A DNA stretch of 64,000 bases, taken from contig CCNC01000204.1 in NCBI GenBank assembly GCA_000824845.1, positions 61,071 to 125,070 on the forward strand, written 5' to 3'. Below the pieces are notes generated by a model that was not told the DNA's origin, made no database searches, and saw nothing but the letters and a program-made list of their open reading frames with translations. Numbering within the stretch: position 1 is the stretch's first letter; every line of letters starts with the position of its first letter. Both the position numbers and the translations under genes were made by a program. Below, piece after piece: positions 26,247 to 34,185 of the stretch. This DNA comes from Mesorhizobium sp. ORS 3359 (lineage in GTDB: Bacteria > Pseudomonadota > Alphaproteobacteria > Rhizobiales > Rhizobiaceae).

Positions 26247-27032
26247 TTAGAAGCCGAGCACTTCCGCGTTGATCGATGCCTCGAGGCCGCCGTCGATGGG
26301 CACGTTGGCGCCGTTGATCCAGCGCGCGCCGTCAGAGCACAGGAACAGCACGACGGGCGCGATGTCGCCCGATGTGCCGGCTCGGCCGACCCGGGCGATG
26401 TCGCTGTCGACCTTCGCGTCGCCCAGCACGCTGCGGAACTGTTTGAGGATCGGCGTTTCCACCGGGCCCGGGCTCACCGCATTGACGCGGATGCCGCGGC
26501 TCTTGAACAGCTCCTGATGCGCGGCGCGGAAGGTCCACAGGAGCAAGAGCTCCTTCGAGACGGGATAACCTTCCTCGTTCTTCACCGCGTTGTCGGCAAT
26601 CACCTTGGTGACATCGGGAAAGCCTTCGACGCCGACCATCGAGGCGGCACGGTTCAGATTGGCACGCCAGCCATAGCCGGCAACCGAGGCGACGTTGACG
26701 ATGGCGCCGCCCTCGCGAAGTTTCGGCGCCAACGCCTCCGAGAGCGCGCGCAGGCCGTAGAAATTGACGGCGAGCGTCGGCGCGGCGCCGGTGTTGCCGG
26801 AGAGGCCGGCGACGTTGCACAGCGCGTCCAGGCGCTGCGGCAGTTGCGCGACAAGATCGTCGACGCCGGCTTTGGACGAGATGTCGGCCTTGACGAAGAT
26901 GCCCTGATGATCGGCCGGCTCGCGCATGTCGACGCCGATCACATCGGCGCCAAGTTGGCCCGCCAGTTCCGCCGTGCGGGCGCCGATGCCCGAGGCGACG
27001 CCGGTGATGAGGATCGTCTTGCCGAACAGCAT
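26247..27032 (-). CDS. Short-chain dehydrogenase, coniferyl-alcohol dehydrogenase-like
   Basis: A 261-residue SDR. TGVASGIGA near 10-18 is the NAD-binding glycine motif, NVAGLSG follows, and the catalytic YPVSK (Tyr-x-x-x-Lys) comes after VASVAGYGW. The insert between the Ser and Tyr regions (LNRAASMVGVEGFPDVTKV) and the start MLFGKTILITG match the coniferyl-alcohol dehydrogenase / 3-alpha-hydroxysteroid dehydrogenase group. The ATG at 27032 lies 2 bases after the LivM stop; a GTG two codons earlier, overlapping that stop, is an alternative. Being in the importer operon with an aromatic aldehyde dehydrogenase, it probably oxidises a phenylpropanoid alcohol; steroid substrates seem less likely here. 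Confidence 0.84.
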   Translation of the reverse strand: MLFGKTILITGVASGIGARTAELAGQLGADVIGVDMREPADHQGIFVKADISSKAGVDDLVAQLPQRLDALCNVAGLSGNTGAAPTLAVNFYGLRALSEALAPKLREGGAIVNVASVAGYGWRANLNRAASMVGVEGFPDVTKVIADNAVKNEEGYPVSKELLLLWTFRAAHQELFKSRGIRVNAVSPGPVETPILKQFRSVLGDAKVDSDIARVGRAGTSGDIAPVVLFLCSDGARWINGANVPIDGGLEASINAEVLGF

Positions 27033-27034
27033 GC

Positions 27035-28096
27035 TCACGCTTTCTCCCGAGATGTCGTTACCTGTGCCGGCGATGGAGTCCCACCGGTCGTGTCGCTTGC
27101 GTTGACAGGAAGCCTGACGCGGTAGCCGACCGACAACAGGCGCCAGCCGAAGCGTTCTTCGAGCGTGCCCCACAGACCGCGCGGCAGGAGCAGCGAGAAG
27201 ATCAGCGCCGTGGCGCCGAGCCCGATCAGGTACCAGACGCCGGTGCCGCCGAACCACGTCTCGATGATAAAGAACAGCAGCGCGCCGAGGATGGCGCCCT
27301 CGAAGGTGCCGATGCCACCGACCAGCACCATGAAAATCATGTAGGCCGTCCACTGCACGCTGAAATAGGTCTTCGGCTGGAAGGTGATCGAGGTCGCCAG
27401 CCACAGCGCGCCGGCGACGCCGATGCCGAAGGCGGCGAGCACGAAGAGCAGCCGCTTGGTGCCGGTGACGCGCACGCCGATGGACGCCGCCGCATCCTCA
27501 TTGTCGCGGATGGCGCGGATGGCGGCGCCGGTGCTGCCACGCAGCAGGCCGAACAGGATTGCGAGCAAGGCCGTCATCGACGCCAGCGCCAGCCAGTAGA
27601 TCGCAACGCGCCTTGTCGACGCGTCGTAGACGTTGAGCGAGATCAGCGAGGTGCCGGTCTCGCCCTGAATCAGCCGGTCGAGATTGACGAGAAGGTGGGT
27701 GAGTGCCGCTATCACCCACATGCCGATGGCGAACTCGCCGTTCTTCAAGCGCAGCATGAACAGTGAGATCGGCCAGGACACCGCGCCGACGATGACCGCC
27801 GAAGCGAACAGCGAGACGAACGGATTGAGCCCGGCATTGGCGAGGCGGATGGCGAAGTAAGCGCCGAGGCCGAAGAACACCTGCTGGCCGACTGAGACCA
27901 GACCGCCGAAGCCGGCGAGCGCATTCCACATCGCGGCGAGGATCACATAGATGAACAAAGCGGTCATGCGGTCGACCGCGCCGGCGGAGAGGAACTGCGG
28001 CGCGACGGCAAGCAGCAGGATGATGATCGCGACGCCGAAGCCGGCGATGCGCGAGGCGGCCGTGCCGCGCTCGATGACGGGGGAGGCGGCGCTCAT
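27035..28096 (-). CDS. Branched-chain-type ABC transporter permease (LivM family)
   Basis: A 353-residue permease with about ten hydrophobic segments and the LivM motifs AGFGGLVSVGQQVFFGLGAYFA near 66-87 and RAIRDNEDAAASIGV near 205-219. The ATG at 28096 overlaps the LivH stop (ATGA); the frame stays open to 28849 but the extension is arginine-rich antisense-like text over the LivH gene. The hydrophilic C-terminal tail of about 30 residues is not conserved. It forms a heterodimeric channel with LivH. In this context the substrate is more likely an aromatic acid such as protocatechuate than an amino acid. Confidence 0.92.
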   Translation of the reverse strand: MSAASPVIERGTAASRIAGFGVAIIILLLAVAPQFLSAGAVDRMTALFIYVILAAMWNALAGFGGLVSVGQQVFFGLGAYFAIRLANAGLNPFVSLFASAVIVGAVSWPISLFMLRLKNGEFAIGMWVIAALTHLLVNLDRLIQGETGTSLISLNVYDASTRRVAIYWLALASMTALLAILFGLLRGSTGAAIRAIRDNEDAAASIGVRVTGTKRLLFVLAAFGIGVAGALWLATSITFQPKTYFSVQWTAYMIFMVLVGGIGTFEGAILGALLFFIIETWFGGTGVWYLIGLGATALIFSLLLPRGLWGTLEERFGWRLLSVGYRVRLPVNASDTTGGTPSPAQVTTSREKA

Positions 28097-28989
28097 GACA
28101 CCTTCCCCGTTGAGAACCGTAGCAAGCCGCGCAGCCCGAGGCCGGAAGTGTAGAGCCGGATGAACAGCACGATCAGGAAGGCGACATGGCCGCCGATGAG
28201 AAAGCCTTGCGGGTGTATCTTGGCGCCAAGCGTCTGGGCGAGCGCCAGCACGATGCCGCCGACCAGCGTGCCCCAGAGCGAACCGGCGCCGCCGATGACG
28301 GCGGCCTCGAAAGCGAACAGCAATTGCGTCGCGCCCGCATAGGGATCGAACGTGGCGCGCATGCCGAGGAAGGCGCCGGCGAGACCGACCGTGACCATGG
28401 CAATGGCGGCGGCGACGGCGTTGGCGCGTTGCGCATCGACGCCGACGAGGCCAGCGGTATCGGGGTCTTCCGAAGTGGCGCGGATCGAGCGGCCGAGCCC
28501 GGTGCGCGTGAGGAAGAGCTGCAGTCCGCCGAGCAGGACGACGGCGGTGATGAAGATGATGACCGCGAGCTTGCCGACATAGATGCTGCCCGGCCATTCC
28601 CAGGAATCGTAGGACAGGCTGCCGATAAAGGGCGCCAGCGAGCGCGTGTTGGCGCCGAACTGCTCGAACAGCACATTGTCGATGACGATGGCGAGGCCGA
28701 AGGTGGTGAGGATCGGTAAGAGCGCGCCGCCGCGCGCGCTGCGCTCGAGCAGGAAGCGCTGCAGGGCCCCGCCGATCACCGCCATCAGCGGCAAGACGAT
28801 GAGCAAGCCGAGGAAAGGCGGGATGTGGAAACGCGAGGCGAGCAGCCACAGCGCGAAGGCCGACAGCACGGCAAGGCTGCCATGCGCCAGGTTGATGATG
28901 CGCATCACCGAGAACATGAAGGAGAGGCCGCAGGCGATCAGCGCGTAATAGCCGCCGAGCAGAATGCCCTGGACGATCTGGTTGCTCAT
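28093..28989 (-). CDS. Branched-chain-type ABC transporter permease (LivH family)
   Basis: A 298-residue membrane protein beginning IVQGILLGGYYALIACGLSF, the typical LivH N-terminus, followed by MRIINLAHGSLAVLSAFALW and the conserved GRSIRATSEDPDTAGLVGVD loop that contacts the ATPase. It overlaps LivM and LivF genes by 4 bases each. It is one half of the channel of the PcaQ-box importer. Confidence 0.93.
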   Translation of the reverse strand: MSNQIVQGILLGGYYALIACGLSFMFSVMRIINLAHGSLAVLSAFALWLLASRFHIPPFLGLLIVLPLMAVIGGALQRFLLERSARGGALLPILTTFGLAIVIDNVLFEQFGANTRSLAPFIGSLSYDSWEWPGSIYVGKLAVIIFITAVVLLGGLQLFLTRTGLGRSIRATSEDPDTAGLVGVDAQRANAVAAAIAMVTVGLAGAFLGMRATFDPYAGATQLLFAFEAAVIGGAGSLWGTLVGGIVLALAQTLGAKIHPQGFLIGGHVAFLIVLFIRLYTSGLGLRGLLRFSTGKVS

Positions 28990-29714
28990 GCCGGCACGCC
29001 CCCGGCGGCTTTTCGGTGCAGGCCGAAATAGGCCTTGGTCACCTCGTCGCGCGAAACGCTCTTGCTGTCGCCGGCAAGCACGATCCGGCCCTCCAGCATG
29101 CAGATGACTTTGTTGGACACGGAGAGCGCGCGGTTGAGGTCCTGCTCGACAAGGATGATCGTCGTTCCGGAGCTGATCAGCCCCTGCAGCGAAGCATAGA
29201 CGCGGTCTACGACCAGCGGCGACAGGCCGAGCGAGACCTCGTCGAGCAGCAGCAGGTCGGGATTGCTCATCAGCGCGCGGCCGATTGCCGTCGCCTGCTG
29301 CTCACCGCCGGAGAGATGACCCGCCTTGGCGTGACGGCGCGGCTTGAGATTGGGGAAGGTGTCGAGCACCTTGTCGACGCTCCAGTCGCCCGGACGGCCG
29401 CCGGCGCGGCCGAGCAGGAGGTTTTCCTCGACGGTCATCTGTACGAACAGTCGCCGGCCTTCGGGCACCAGCGCGATGCCCTTGCGGACGCGCTCATGCG
29501 AAGGCATACCGGAGAGGTCGGCGCCGTCGAAGCCCACGCGGCCCGAAGCTGCCTGATGCGCGCCGGCAATGGCCCTCAACAATGTCGTCTTACCGGCGCC
29601 GTTGGCGCCGACCAGCGCCAGCGTCTCGCCGCGCTCGATGCCGAAGGTGACGCCGCGCACCGCCTGCAGCAGGCCGTGGCGGACGACCAGATCCTCGACC
29701 GACAGCAGGCTCAT
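28986..29714 (-). CDS. Branched-chain-type ABC transporter ATP-binding protein (LivF family)
   Basis: A 242-residue ATPase with Walker A GANGAGKTT near 36-44, signature LSGGEQQATAIGRALM, Walker B LLLLDEVSLGLSPLVVD and the C-terminal LVEQDLNRAL typical of LivF. It pairs with LivG as a heterodimer. The start overlaps the LivG stop by 4 bases. Confidence 0.93.
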   Translation of the reverse strand: MSLLSVEDLVVRHGLLQAVRGVTFGIERGETLALVGANGAGKTTLLRAIAGAHQAASGRVGFDGADLSGMPSHERVRKGIALVPEGRRLFVQMTVEENLLLGRAGGRPGDWSVDKVLDTFPNLKPRRHAKAGHLSGGEQQATAIGRALMSNPDLLLLDEVSLGLSPLVVDRVYASLQGLISSGTTIILVEQDLNRALSVSNKVICMLEGRIVLAGDSKSVSRDEVTKAYFGLHRKAAGGVPA

Positions 29715-30451
29715 TTCGGGCCTCCGCCGAGATAGGCGCTGATCACCTGCGGGTCGGCCATCACCGCCTGCGGCTCGCCGTCGGCGATGATCTTTCCCGC
29801 ATCCATGCAGATCAGCCGCTCGGCCACCTGCAGCAGGATGTGGACGATGTGCTCGATCCAGACAATGCCGATCTTGCGGCGGCGCAACTCGCGGATGGTC
29901 TCGACGAGCTCGCCGGCCTCGCCATCGGTCAGGCCGCCACCGATCTCGTCGAGCAGAAGCAGCGTCGGCTTCGCCGCCAGCGCGCGCGCCAGCTCCAGCC
30001 GCTTGCGGTCGAGCAGGCCGAGCGTCTCGGCGCGCCGGTTGGCGACGCCCAGCATGCCGCAGAGCTTCAGCGAGCCGAGCGCTTCCTCATAGGCCTCGTC
30101 GCGGCCGAGGCCGGCGCCATGCGAAGCGGCGACGAAGACATTCTCGAAAGCGGTCATGCCGCCGAAGGGCTTTGGCACCTGGTGCGTGCGGACGAGGCCC
30201 AGCCGGCAACGCTGCGTCGCCGGCAGCGCCGTCACGTCATCACCCTTGAAGGCGATGGTGCCGGCGCTCGGCGGATAGGCGCCGGACAGCACGCTGAGCA
30301 GCGTCGTCTTACCGGCGCCGTTCGGGCCTACGATGCCCACTGCCTCTTCGGCGCCCATGGCGAAGTCGATGTCGTCCAGCACCACAAGCGCGCCGAAGCG
30401 CTTGTGGATGCCGGCGGCATTGAGGATCGCACCATTGGGCGTGGCGTTCAC
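29711..30451 (-). CDS. Branched-chain-type ABC transporter ATP-binding protein (LivG family)
   Basis: A 246-residue ATPase. Walker A is GPNGAGKTT near 40-48; RTHQVPKPFGGMTAFENVFV is the LivG-specific segment after the Q loop; Walker B is LLLLDEIGGGLTDGE, and IVWIEHIVH ends the core. In place of the usual LSGG the region reads ETLGLLDRKRLELARALAAKP: the signature LSxGxx is replaced by LGLLDR, a known trait of some LivG proteins that leaves one composite ATP site degenerate. It lies 19 bases after the binding-protein gene. Confidence 0.92.
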   Translation of the reverse strand: MNATPNGAILNAAGIHKRFGALVVLDDIDFAMGAEEAVGIVGPNGAGKTTLLSVLSGAYPPSAGTIAFKGDDVTALPATQRCRLGLVRTHQVPKPFGGMTAFENVFVAASHGAGLGRDEAYEEALGSLKLCGMLGVANRRAETLGLLDRKRLELARALAAKPTLLLLDEIGGGLTDGEAGELVETIRELRRRKIGIVWIEHIVHILLQVAERLICMDAGKIIADGEPQAVMADPQVISAYLGGGPK

Positions 30452-30470
30452 GATGCGGTCCTCGACTTAA

Positions 30471-31787
30471 TCAGCCGTTATACGGCTGGAGCTTGGCCCC
30501 GACCGGCACCTTCGGATCGGTGGCGTTCTCGGTGACGACATAGTCGAGCGGGAATTTCGAGCCTTCCTTGGCGGCGACCCATTGCGTGCCGATTATCGGG
30601 CCGGGCGAGACATTGGCCACCGGGCCGCTGGTGAAGTCGACCTTGCCGATCATGGTCTCGGTCTTCAGCGTGCTGAGCGCCTTGGCCACCGCAGTCTTGT
30701 CCTTGGCGTTGGAACTCGCCTTCAGGGCTTCGAAGCCGGCGTCGAGCAGCGACATCGAGGCGCCGAGCTGCTGCGTCCACTGCTTGCCGCTCGCCGCCTC
30801 GTAGCCATCGGCAAGCTCGGTTCCCGAGACGCCGGTCAGCGGCGATTTGTAAGGGAAGGCCTTGTGCCAATAGGCGGCACTCGCAATCTTCATGCCGAGA
30901 TCGCCCAGCGCCTCGATGTCGGAGGGGAACAGGCCGGTCTTGGCGACCTGGGCGATCTTGATCTGCCGGGTCAGGCCCTGCTGCGCGGCCTGGCGCCAGA
31001 ACGCGGCGAAGTCCGGCGGGATCGGGAAGGAGTTGAAGATCTCGACGCCTTCCTGCTTGAACAGCGCGATCTGCGAGGAATAGTCGGTGGTGCCGGTCTC
31101 GTAGGCGCCGGGATCGACGATGGTGAAGCCCTGCTTGGCCAGCAGCGGCGCGAGGTTGGCGCGGATGGCGTTGCCGTCGGCGTCGTTCGGATACATGACG
31201 CCAACCTTCTTGTTGGTCTCGATCAGGTTCCACTGCGAAATGTAGGTCTTGAAGAATTCGCCGACGCCGAAGCCGAAGTGATAGGTCCATTTGAAAGGCG
31301 AGGGCGCACCCGGTTTGGCACCACGGCCGAAATACCAGGCCTCCCACGGCATGACGGTCGAGAGGCAGGGCACGCCGGCCGCTTCGCAGGCATCCGCCAC
31401 CGGATTGATGACCTCCGGCGTGGAAACCGCGAGCATCAGGTCGATGGCCTGGTTGTTGATCAGGTCTTTTGCCAACTGGCCGGCGCGAGACGGGTCGGAC
31501 TGGGTGTCCTGGTCGAGGATCTCGACGCTGTATTTCTTGCCGCCGAGCTCGATGCCGTTGGCCAGAGCCTTGCGGGCGAGGTCGAGCACATAGCCGTCGG
31601 TCTCTCCGAAGCCGGCGAGCGGGCCGGTGCGCGGGCTGACGAAGCCCACCTTGAGCGTATCGGCACTTTGCGCGAACGCCTTGCCGCGGCCGAATGCCAG
31701 TGCCGCGCCGCCGGCCACCGACGTGGCGATAAACTGGCGCCGTGAAATGCCCGATAGAGTAGGTTTGCTGCCGATAATGCGAGACAT
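30471..31787 (-). CDS. Substrate-binding protein of a Liv-type importer, probably for protocatechuate or related aromatics
   Basis: A 438-residue binding protein with a twin-arginine-like signal (SRRQFIATSVAGGAALAFG, cleavage near AFAQ), suggesting export folded through Tat. The mature part begins LKVGFVSPRTGPLAGFGETDGY, the usual start of Liv/amide-type binding proteins. ATG 31787 is chosen because GGGAGGAG lies just before it. The promoter carries a PcaQ box (31925-31940) in an 80-base copy of the pcaD promoter. In Sinorhizobium meliloti a PcaQ-controlled ABC system for protocatechuate uptake is known, and this operon has the same logic, so protocatechuate or a related acid is the best guess. 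Confidence 0.9.
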   Translation of the reverse strand: MSRIIGSKPTLSGISRRQFIATSVAGGAALAFGRGKAFAQSADTLKVGFVSPRTGPLAGFGETDGYVLDLARKALANGIELGGKKYSVEILDQDTQSDPSRAGQLAKDLINNQAIDLMLAVSTPEVINPVADACEAAGVPCLSTVMPWEAWYFGRGAKPGAPSPFKWTYHFGFGVGEFFKTYISQWNLIETNKKVGVMYPNDADGNAIRANLAPLLAKQGFTIVDPGAYETGTTDYSSQIALFKQEGVEIFNSFPIPPDFAAFWRQAAQQGLTRQIKIAQVAKTGLFPSDIEALGDLGMKIASAAYWHKAFPYKSPLTGVSGTELADGYEAASGKQWTQQLGASMSLLDAGFEALKASSNAKDKTAVAKALSTLKTETMIGKVDFTSGPVANVSPGPIIGTQWVAAKEGSKFPLDYVVTENATDPKVPVGAKLQPYNG

Positions 31788-31860
31788 CTGCTCCTCCCTC
31801 TGTGGCCGTTCGACACGACGGCAAACGGTTTTCCGCTTGCCTCCGGACAGTACGGCTTTC

Positions 31861-31940
31861 GATCCTCCGAGGTCACATTGCACTAGCGGTTTGGTTCGGT
31901 AAAATGATATTTTACGGTGTTTTATTAACCCCTAGGTTAG
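31861..31940 (-). repeat. 80-base inverted duplication, copy at the importer promoter
   Basis: The plus strand here matches the reverse complement of 32891-32970 at 69 of 80 positions without a gap, including a fully identical 20-base block (31891-31910). The copy contains the PcaQ box, the promoter spacer and even the CGGAGGAT ribosome site that serves pcaD in the other copy. Read on the minus strand it drives the binding-protein gene at 31787. Confidence 0.92.
31925..31940 (-). promoter_or_regulatory. PcaQ box before the aromatic importer operon
   Basis: On the minus strand the site reads CTAACC-TAGG-GGTTAA, matching 11 of 12 fixed positions of the PcaQ consensus ATAACC-N4-GGTTAA. It lies about 138 bases before the binding-protein start codon, in the duplicated promoter. 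Confidence 0.78.
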
Positions 31941-31966
31941 TGGAAATCGAACTGCAGGGCCGATCT

Positions 31967-32884
31967 TCACGCGTGGTGCCGCGCGGCCTCGCGGATCGTC
32001 TGCAAGAGGATGGTGAAGGCGGGCGAGGGCGCGGTGTCGGTACGCATGGTCAAGCCCACCGGCCCTTTGGTCTCCTCCGTATCCACCGGCAGGGCGACGA
32101 AGGTGCCGCTGGCGATCTCGTTGGCGACGACGCCGGCCGAGATGATCCACACGGCGTTGCTCTGGCGCATGAATGAACGGCCGAAGGAATCGGAGACGGT
32201 TTCGATTTCCGTCGCCGGCGCGGTCATGCCGTTGGTGATGAAGAGCCGGTCGACAAAGGGCCGGATGACGGATTCCCGCGTCGGCATCAGCACGGGGAAC
32301 TCGTCGAGCCGCGCGAAGATGTCGGCGCCCGGCTCGGACAGGGGATGCCCGGCCCGCACCACGAACAGCACCTGCTCCGAATAGAGGTGTTCGAAGAAGA
32401 AGCCGGTCATGTGCTCCGGCGCGGCAAGGCGGCCGACGACGAGATCGAGTGCGCCGACGCGCAACTGTTCGAGCAGCACGGCATTCTCGCCGGTGACGAT
32501 CTTGAGCGCGGCACCGGTGTTTTCCTCGAGGAACAGGGTCATGGCGAGCGGCATCACCCGCGCCGATACGGTCGGCAGCGCGCCGATGCGGATCGGGTCG
32601 CGATTGAGAGCGCCGTCCTGGCGCACGGAATCGACGCCGCGCTTCAACGCCGAAATCGCCGAGCCGGCGTGGCCGAGGAAGATCTCGCCGAGACGCGTGA
32701 CACGGATGCCGCGTCCGTCGCGCTCGACAACGGCGACGCCGAGCGCTTCTTCCAGCTCGCGCAAGGTCTTGGTCACGGCCGGCGCGCTGACATGCAGGAA
32801 GTCGGCCGCGCGCGCGACGCTCCCCTGTCTGGCCACCTCGAGAAACGCCTGCAGGTGGCGGAAGCGGATCCGGCTTTCGGCCAT
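31967..32884 (-). CDS. pcaQ: LysR family regulator PcaQ
   Basis: A 305-residue LysR-type regulator. The N-terminal winged helix-turn-helix reads FRHLQAFLEVARQGSVARAA and VSAPAVTKTLRELEEALGV; the effector domain follows from about 90 and ends in a short tail. It is divergent from pcaD, and a PcaQ box begins 7 bases from its start codon, so it should both activate pcaD and repress itself. PcaQ activates pcaDCHGB in response to beta-carboxy-cis,cis-muconate or gamma-carboxymuconolactone in Agrobacterium and Sinorhizobium. The position, flanking boxes and pca gene order make the assignment firm. Confidence 0.93.
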   Translation of the reverse strand: MAESRIRFRHLQAFLEVARQGSVARAADFLHVSAPAVTKTLRELEEALGVAVVERDGRGIRVTRLGEIFLGHAGSAISALKRGVDSVRQDGALNRDPIRIGALPTVSARVMPLAMTLFLEENTGAALKIVTGENAVLLEQLRVGALDLVVGRLAAPEHMTGFFFEHLYSEQVLFVVRAGHPLSEPGADIFARLDEFPVLMPTRESVIRPFVDRLFITNGMTAPATEIETVSDSFGRSFMRQSNAVWIISAGVVANEIASGTFVALPVDTEETKGPVGLTMRTDTAPSPAFTILLQTIREAARHHA

Positions 32885-32890
32885 GGTTCG

Positions 32891-32906
32891 ATAACCTCAG
32901 AGTTAA
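32891..32906 (+). promoter_or_regulatory. PcaQ box in the pcaQ-pcaD intergenic region
   Basis: ATAACC-TCAG-AGTTAA fits the PcaQ consensus ATAACC-N4-GGTTAA except for one base in the second half-site. It lies 70 bases before pcaD and 7 bases before pcaQ, a position suited to activation of one and autorepression of the other. Confidence 0.85.
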
Positions 32907-32970
32907 TGAAACGCCGCAAAATATCATTTTACCGAACCAAACTGCTGGTGCAATGTGGCTTCGGAGGATC
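32891..32970 (+). repeat. 80-base inverted duplication, copy at the pcaD promoter
   Basis: This is the partner of 31861-31940, 69 of 80 matching in inverted orientation. It starts with a PcaQ box (ATAACC-TCAG-AGTTAA, 32891-32906, 11 of 12 fixed positions) and ends with the pcaD ribosome site at 32962-32968. Here all elements are in use, so this is probably the parental copy. Confidence 0.92.
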
Positions 32971-32975
32971 AAATC

Positions 32976-33788
32976 GTGCCATTCGTCAGCATAGGCGGCG
33001 TCACGCTGCATCACCGCCATATCGAGGCGCCCGGCACGTCGCGTCCGATCATCTTTATCAATTCGCTGGGCACCGATTTCCGGATATGGGACGACGTCGT
33101 CGCGAAACTGACGGGCGAAATGCCGCTGCTGGTCTACGACAAGCGCGGGCATGGGCTGTCGGATATAGGCAGCGGCGTGCGTTCCATCGACGACCATGTC
33201 GACGATCTGCTGGGCCTTATCGATCATTTCGGTTTCGACAAGGTGGTGCTCTACGGCCTGTCGGTCGGCGGCCTGATCGCGCAGCGCCTCTATACGCGCC
33301 ATCCCAAATGTGTGGAGGCGCTGATTCTCAGCGACACCGCGCACAAAATAGGCACCGTAGAGAGCTGGAACACGCGCATCGCGACCGTCGAGCGCGACGG
33401 CATCGAGGTGATCGCCGACGGCATCATGAAAGTGTGGTTCACGCCGGATTTTCATGCCACGCGCGCGGCCGATCTGGCCGGCTGCCGCAACATGCTGACC
33501 AGGCAGGCGCTGCCCGGCTATATCGGCACCTGCATGGCGGTGCGCGACGCCGATCTCACCGACGCGGCGCGGCGTATCGCGGTGCCGACGCTTTGCATCG
33601 TCGGCGACCAGGACGGTTCGACACCGCCTGATCTTGTCCGCTCGCTGGCCGGGCTGATCCCAGCCGCACGCTTCGAGCTGATCCGCGATGCCGCGCATAT
33701 CCCGTGCATCGAGCAGCCCGAAGCGCTCGTCAATTTGATCCGCGATTTCGTCGCCTCGTTGCCCGAGGGAAAGCCTGCTCATGGATGA
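32976..33788 (+). CDS. pcaD: 3-oxoadipate enol-lactonase
   Basis: A 270-residue alpha/beta hydrolase that opens beta-ketoadipate enol-lactone to beta-ketoadipate. The nucleophile is the Ser of YGLSVGGLIAQR near residue 95, the acid Asp probably in VGDQDGSTPPD near 211, and the His in DAAHIPCIEQPE near 242. I choose the GTG at 32976 (VPFVSIGG) because CGGAGGAT stands seven bases upstream; an in-frame GTG at 32955 would place that site inside the gene. It is the first gene of pcaDCHGB-pobA, and its stop lies 8 bases inside pcaC. Confidence 0.93.
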   Translation: MPFVSIGGVTLHHRHIEAPGTSRPIIFINSLGTDFRIWDDVVAKLTGEMPLLVYDKRGHGLSDIGSGVRSIDDHVDDLLGLIDHFGFDKVVLYGLSVGGLIAQRLYTRHPKCVEALILSDTAHKIGTVESWNTRIATVERDGIEVIADGIMKVWFTPDFHATRAADLAGCRNMLTRQALPGYIGTCMAVRDADLTDAARRIAVPTLCIVGDQDGSTPPDLVRSLAGLIPAARFELIRDAAHIPCIEQPEALVNLIRDFVASLPEGKPAHG

Positions 33789-34185
33789 TGTCACGAAGAA
33801 CCGCTACCGAACCGGTCTCGAGGTCCGCCGCTCCGTGCTCGGCGATCCGCATGTCGACCGCGCCGAGGACGCCGCGACGGATTTCGACCGGCCGTTCCAG
33901 CAACTGATCACCGAAGCGGCCTGGGGAACGGTGTGGGCGCGGCCCGGCTGGTCGAAGCGCGAGCGCTCGATCGTGACGCTGGCGCTGCTTGCGGCACTCG
34001 GCCATGACGAGGAAGTCGCCATGCATGTGCGCGCCACCGCCAACACGGGCGCCACGCGAGACGACATCTGCGAGGCCTTCCTGCATGTCGCGATCTATGC
34101 CGGCGTGCCGGCCGCCAACCGCGCCTTCAAGATCGCCAAGGAAGTGTTCGCGCAGATGGACGGAGCCAAGGCCGCCCATGGCTGA
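33781..34185 (+). CDS. pcaC: 4-carboxymuconolactone decarboxylase
   Basis: A 134-residue AhpD-like-fold protein of normal length for PcaC. The sequence RSVLGDPHVDRAEDAATDFD followed by LITEAAWGTVWARPGWSKRE and HEEVAMHVRATANTGATRDD-type segments is characteristic; the conserved Glu and His of the active region are present. It decarboxylates gamma-carboxymuconolactone to the enol-lactone cleaved by PcaD. It overlaps pcaD by 8 bases and pcaH by 8 bases, so translation is tightly coupled. Confidence 0.95.
   Translation: MDDVTKNRYRTGLEVRRSVLGDPHVDRAEDAATDFDRPFQQLITEAAWGTVWARPGWSKRERSIVTLALLAALGHDEEVAMHVRATANTGATRDDICEAFLHVAIYAGVPAANRAFKIAKEVFAQMDGAKAAHG

Noticed and set aside
26247..27404. A 385-codon version of the SDR gene
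   Set aside because: The upstream 124 codons lie in another frame over the LivM gene and carry no SDR sequence; the fold starts at MLFGKTILITG.
31861..32970. The 80-base inverted repeats around pcaQ as ends of a transposable element
   Set aside because: They contain functional promoter parts and a ribosome site, enclose only pcaQ, and have no transposase or target-site duplication. Promoter duplication explains them better.
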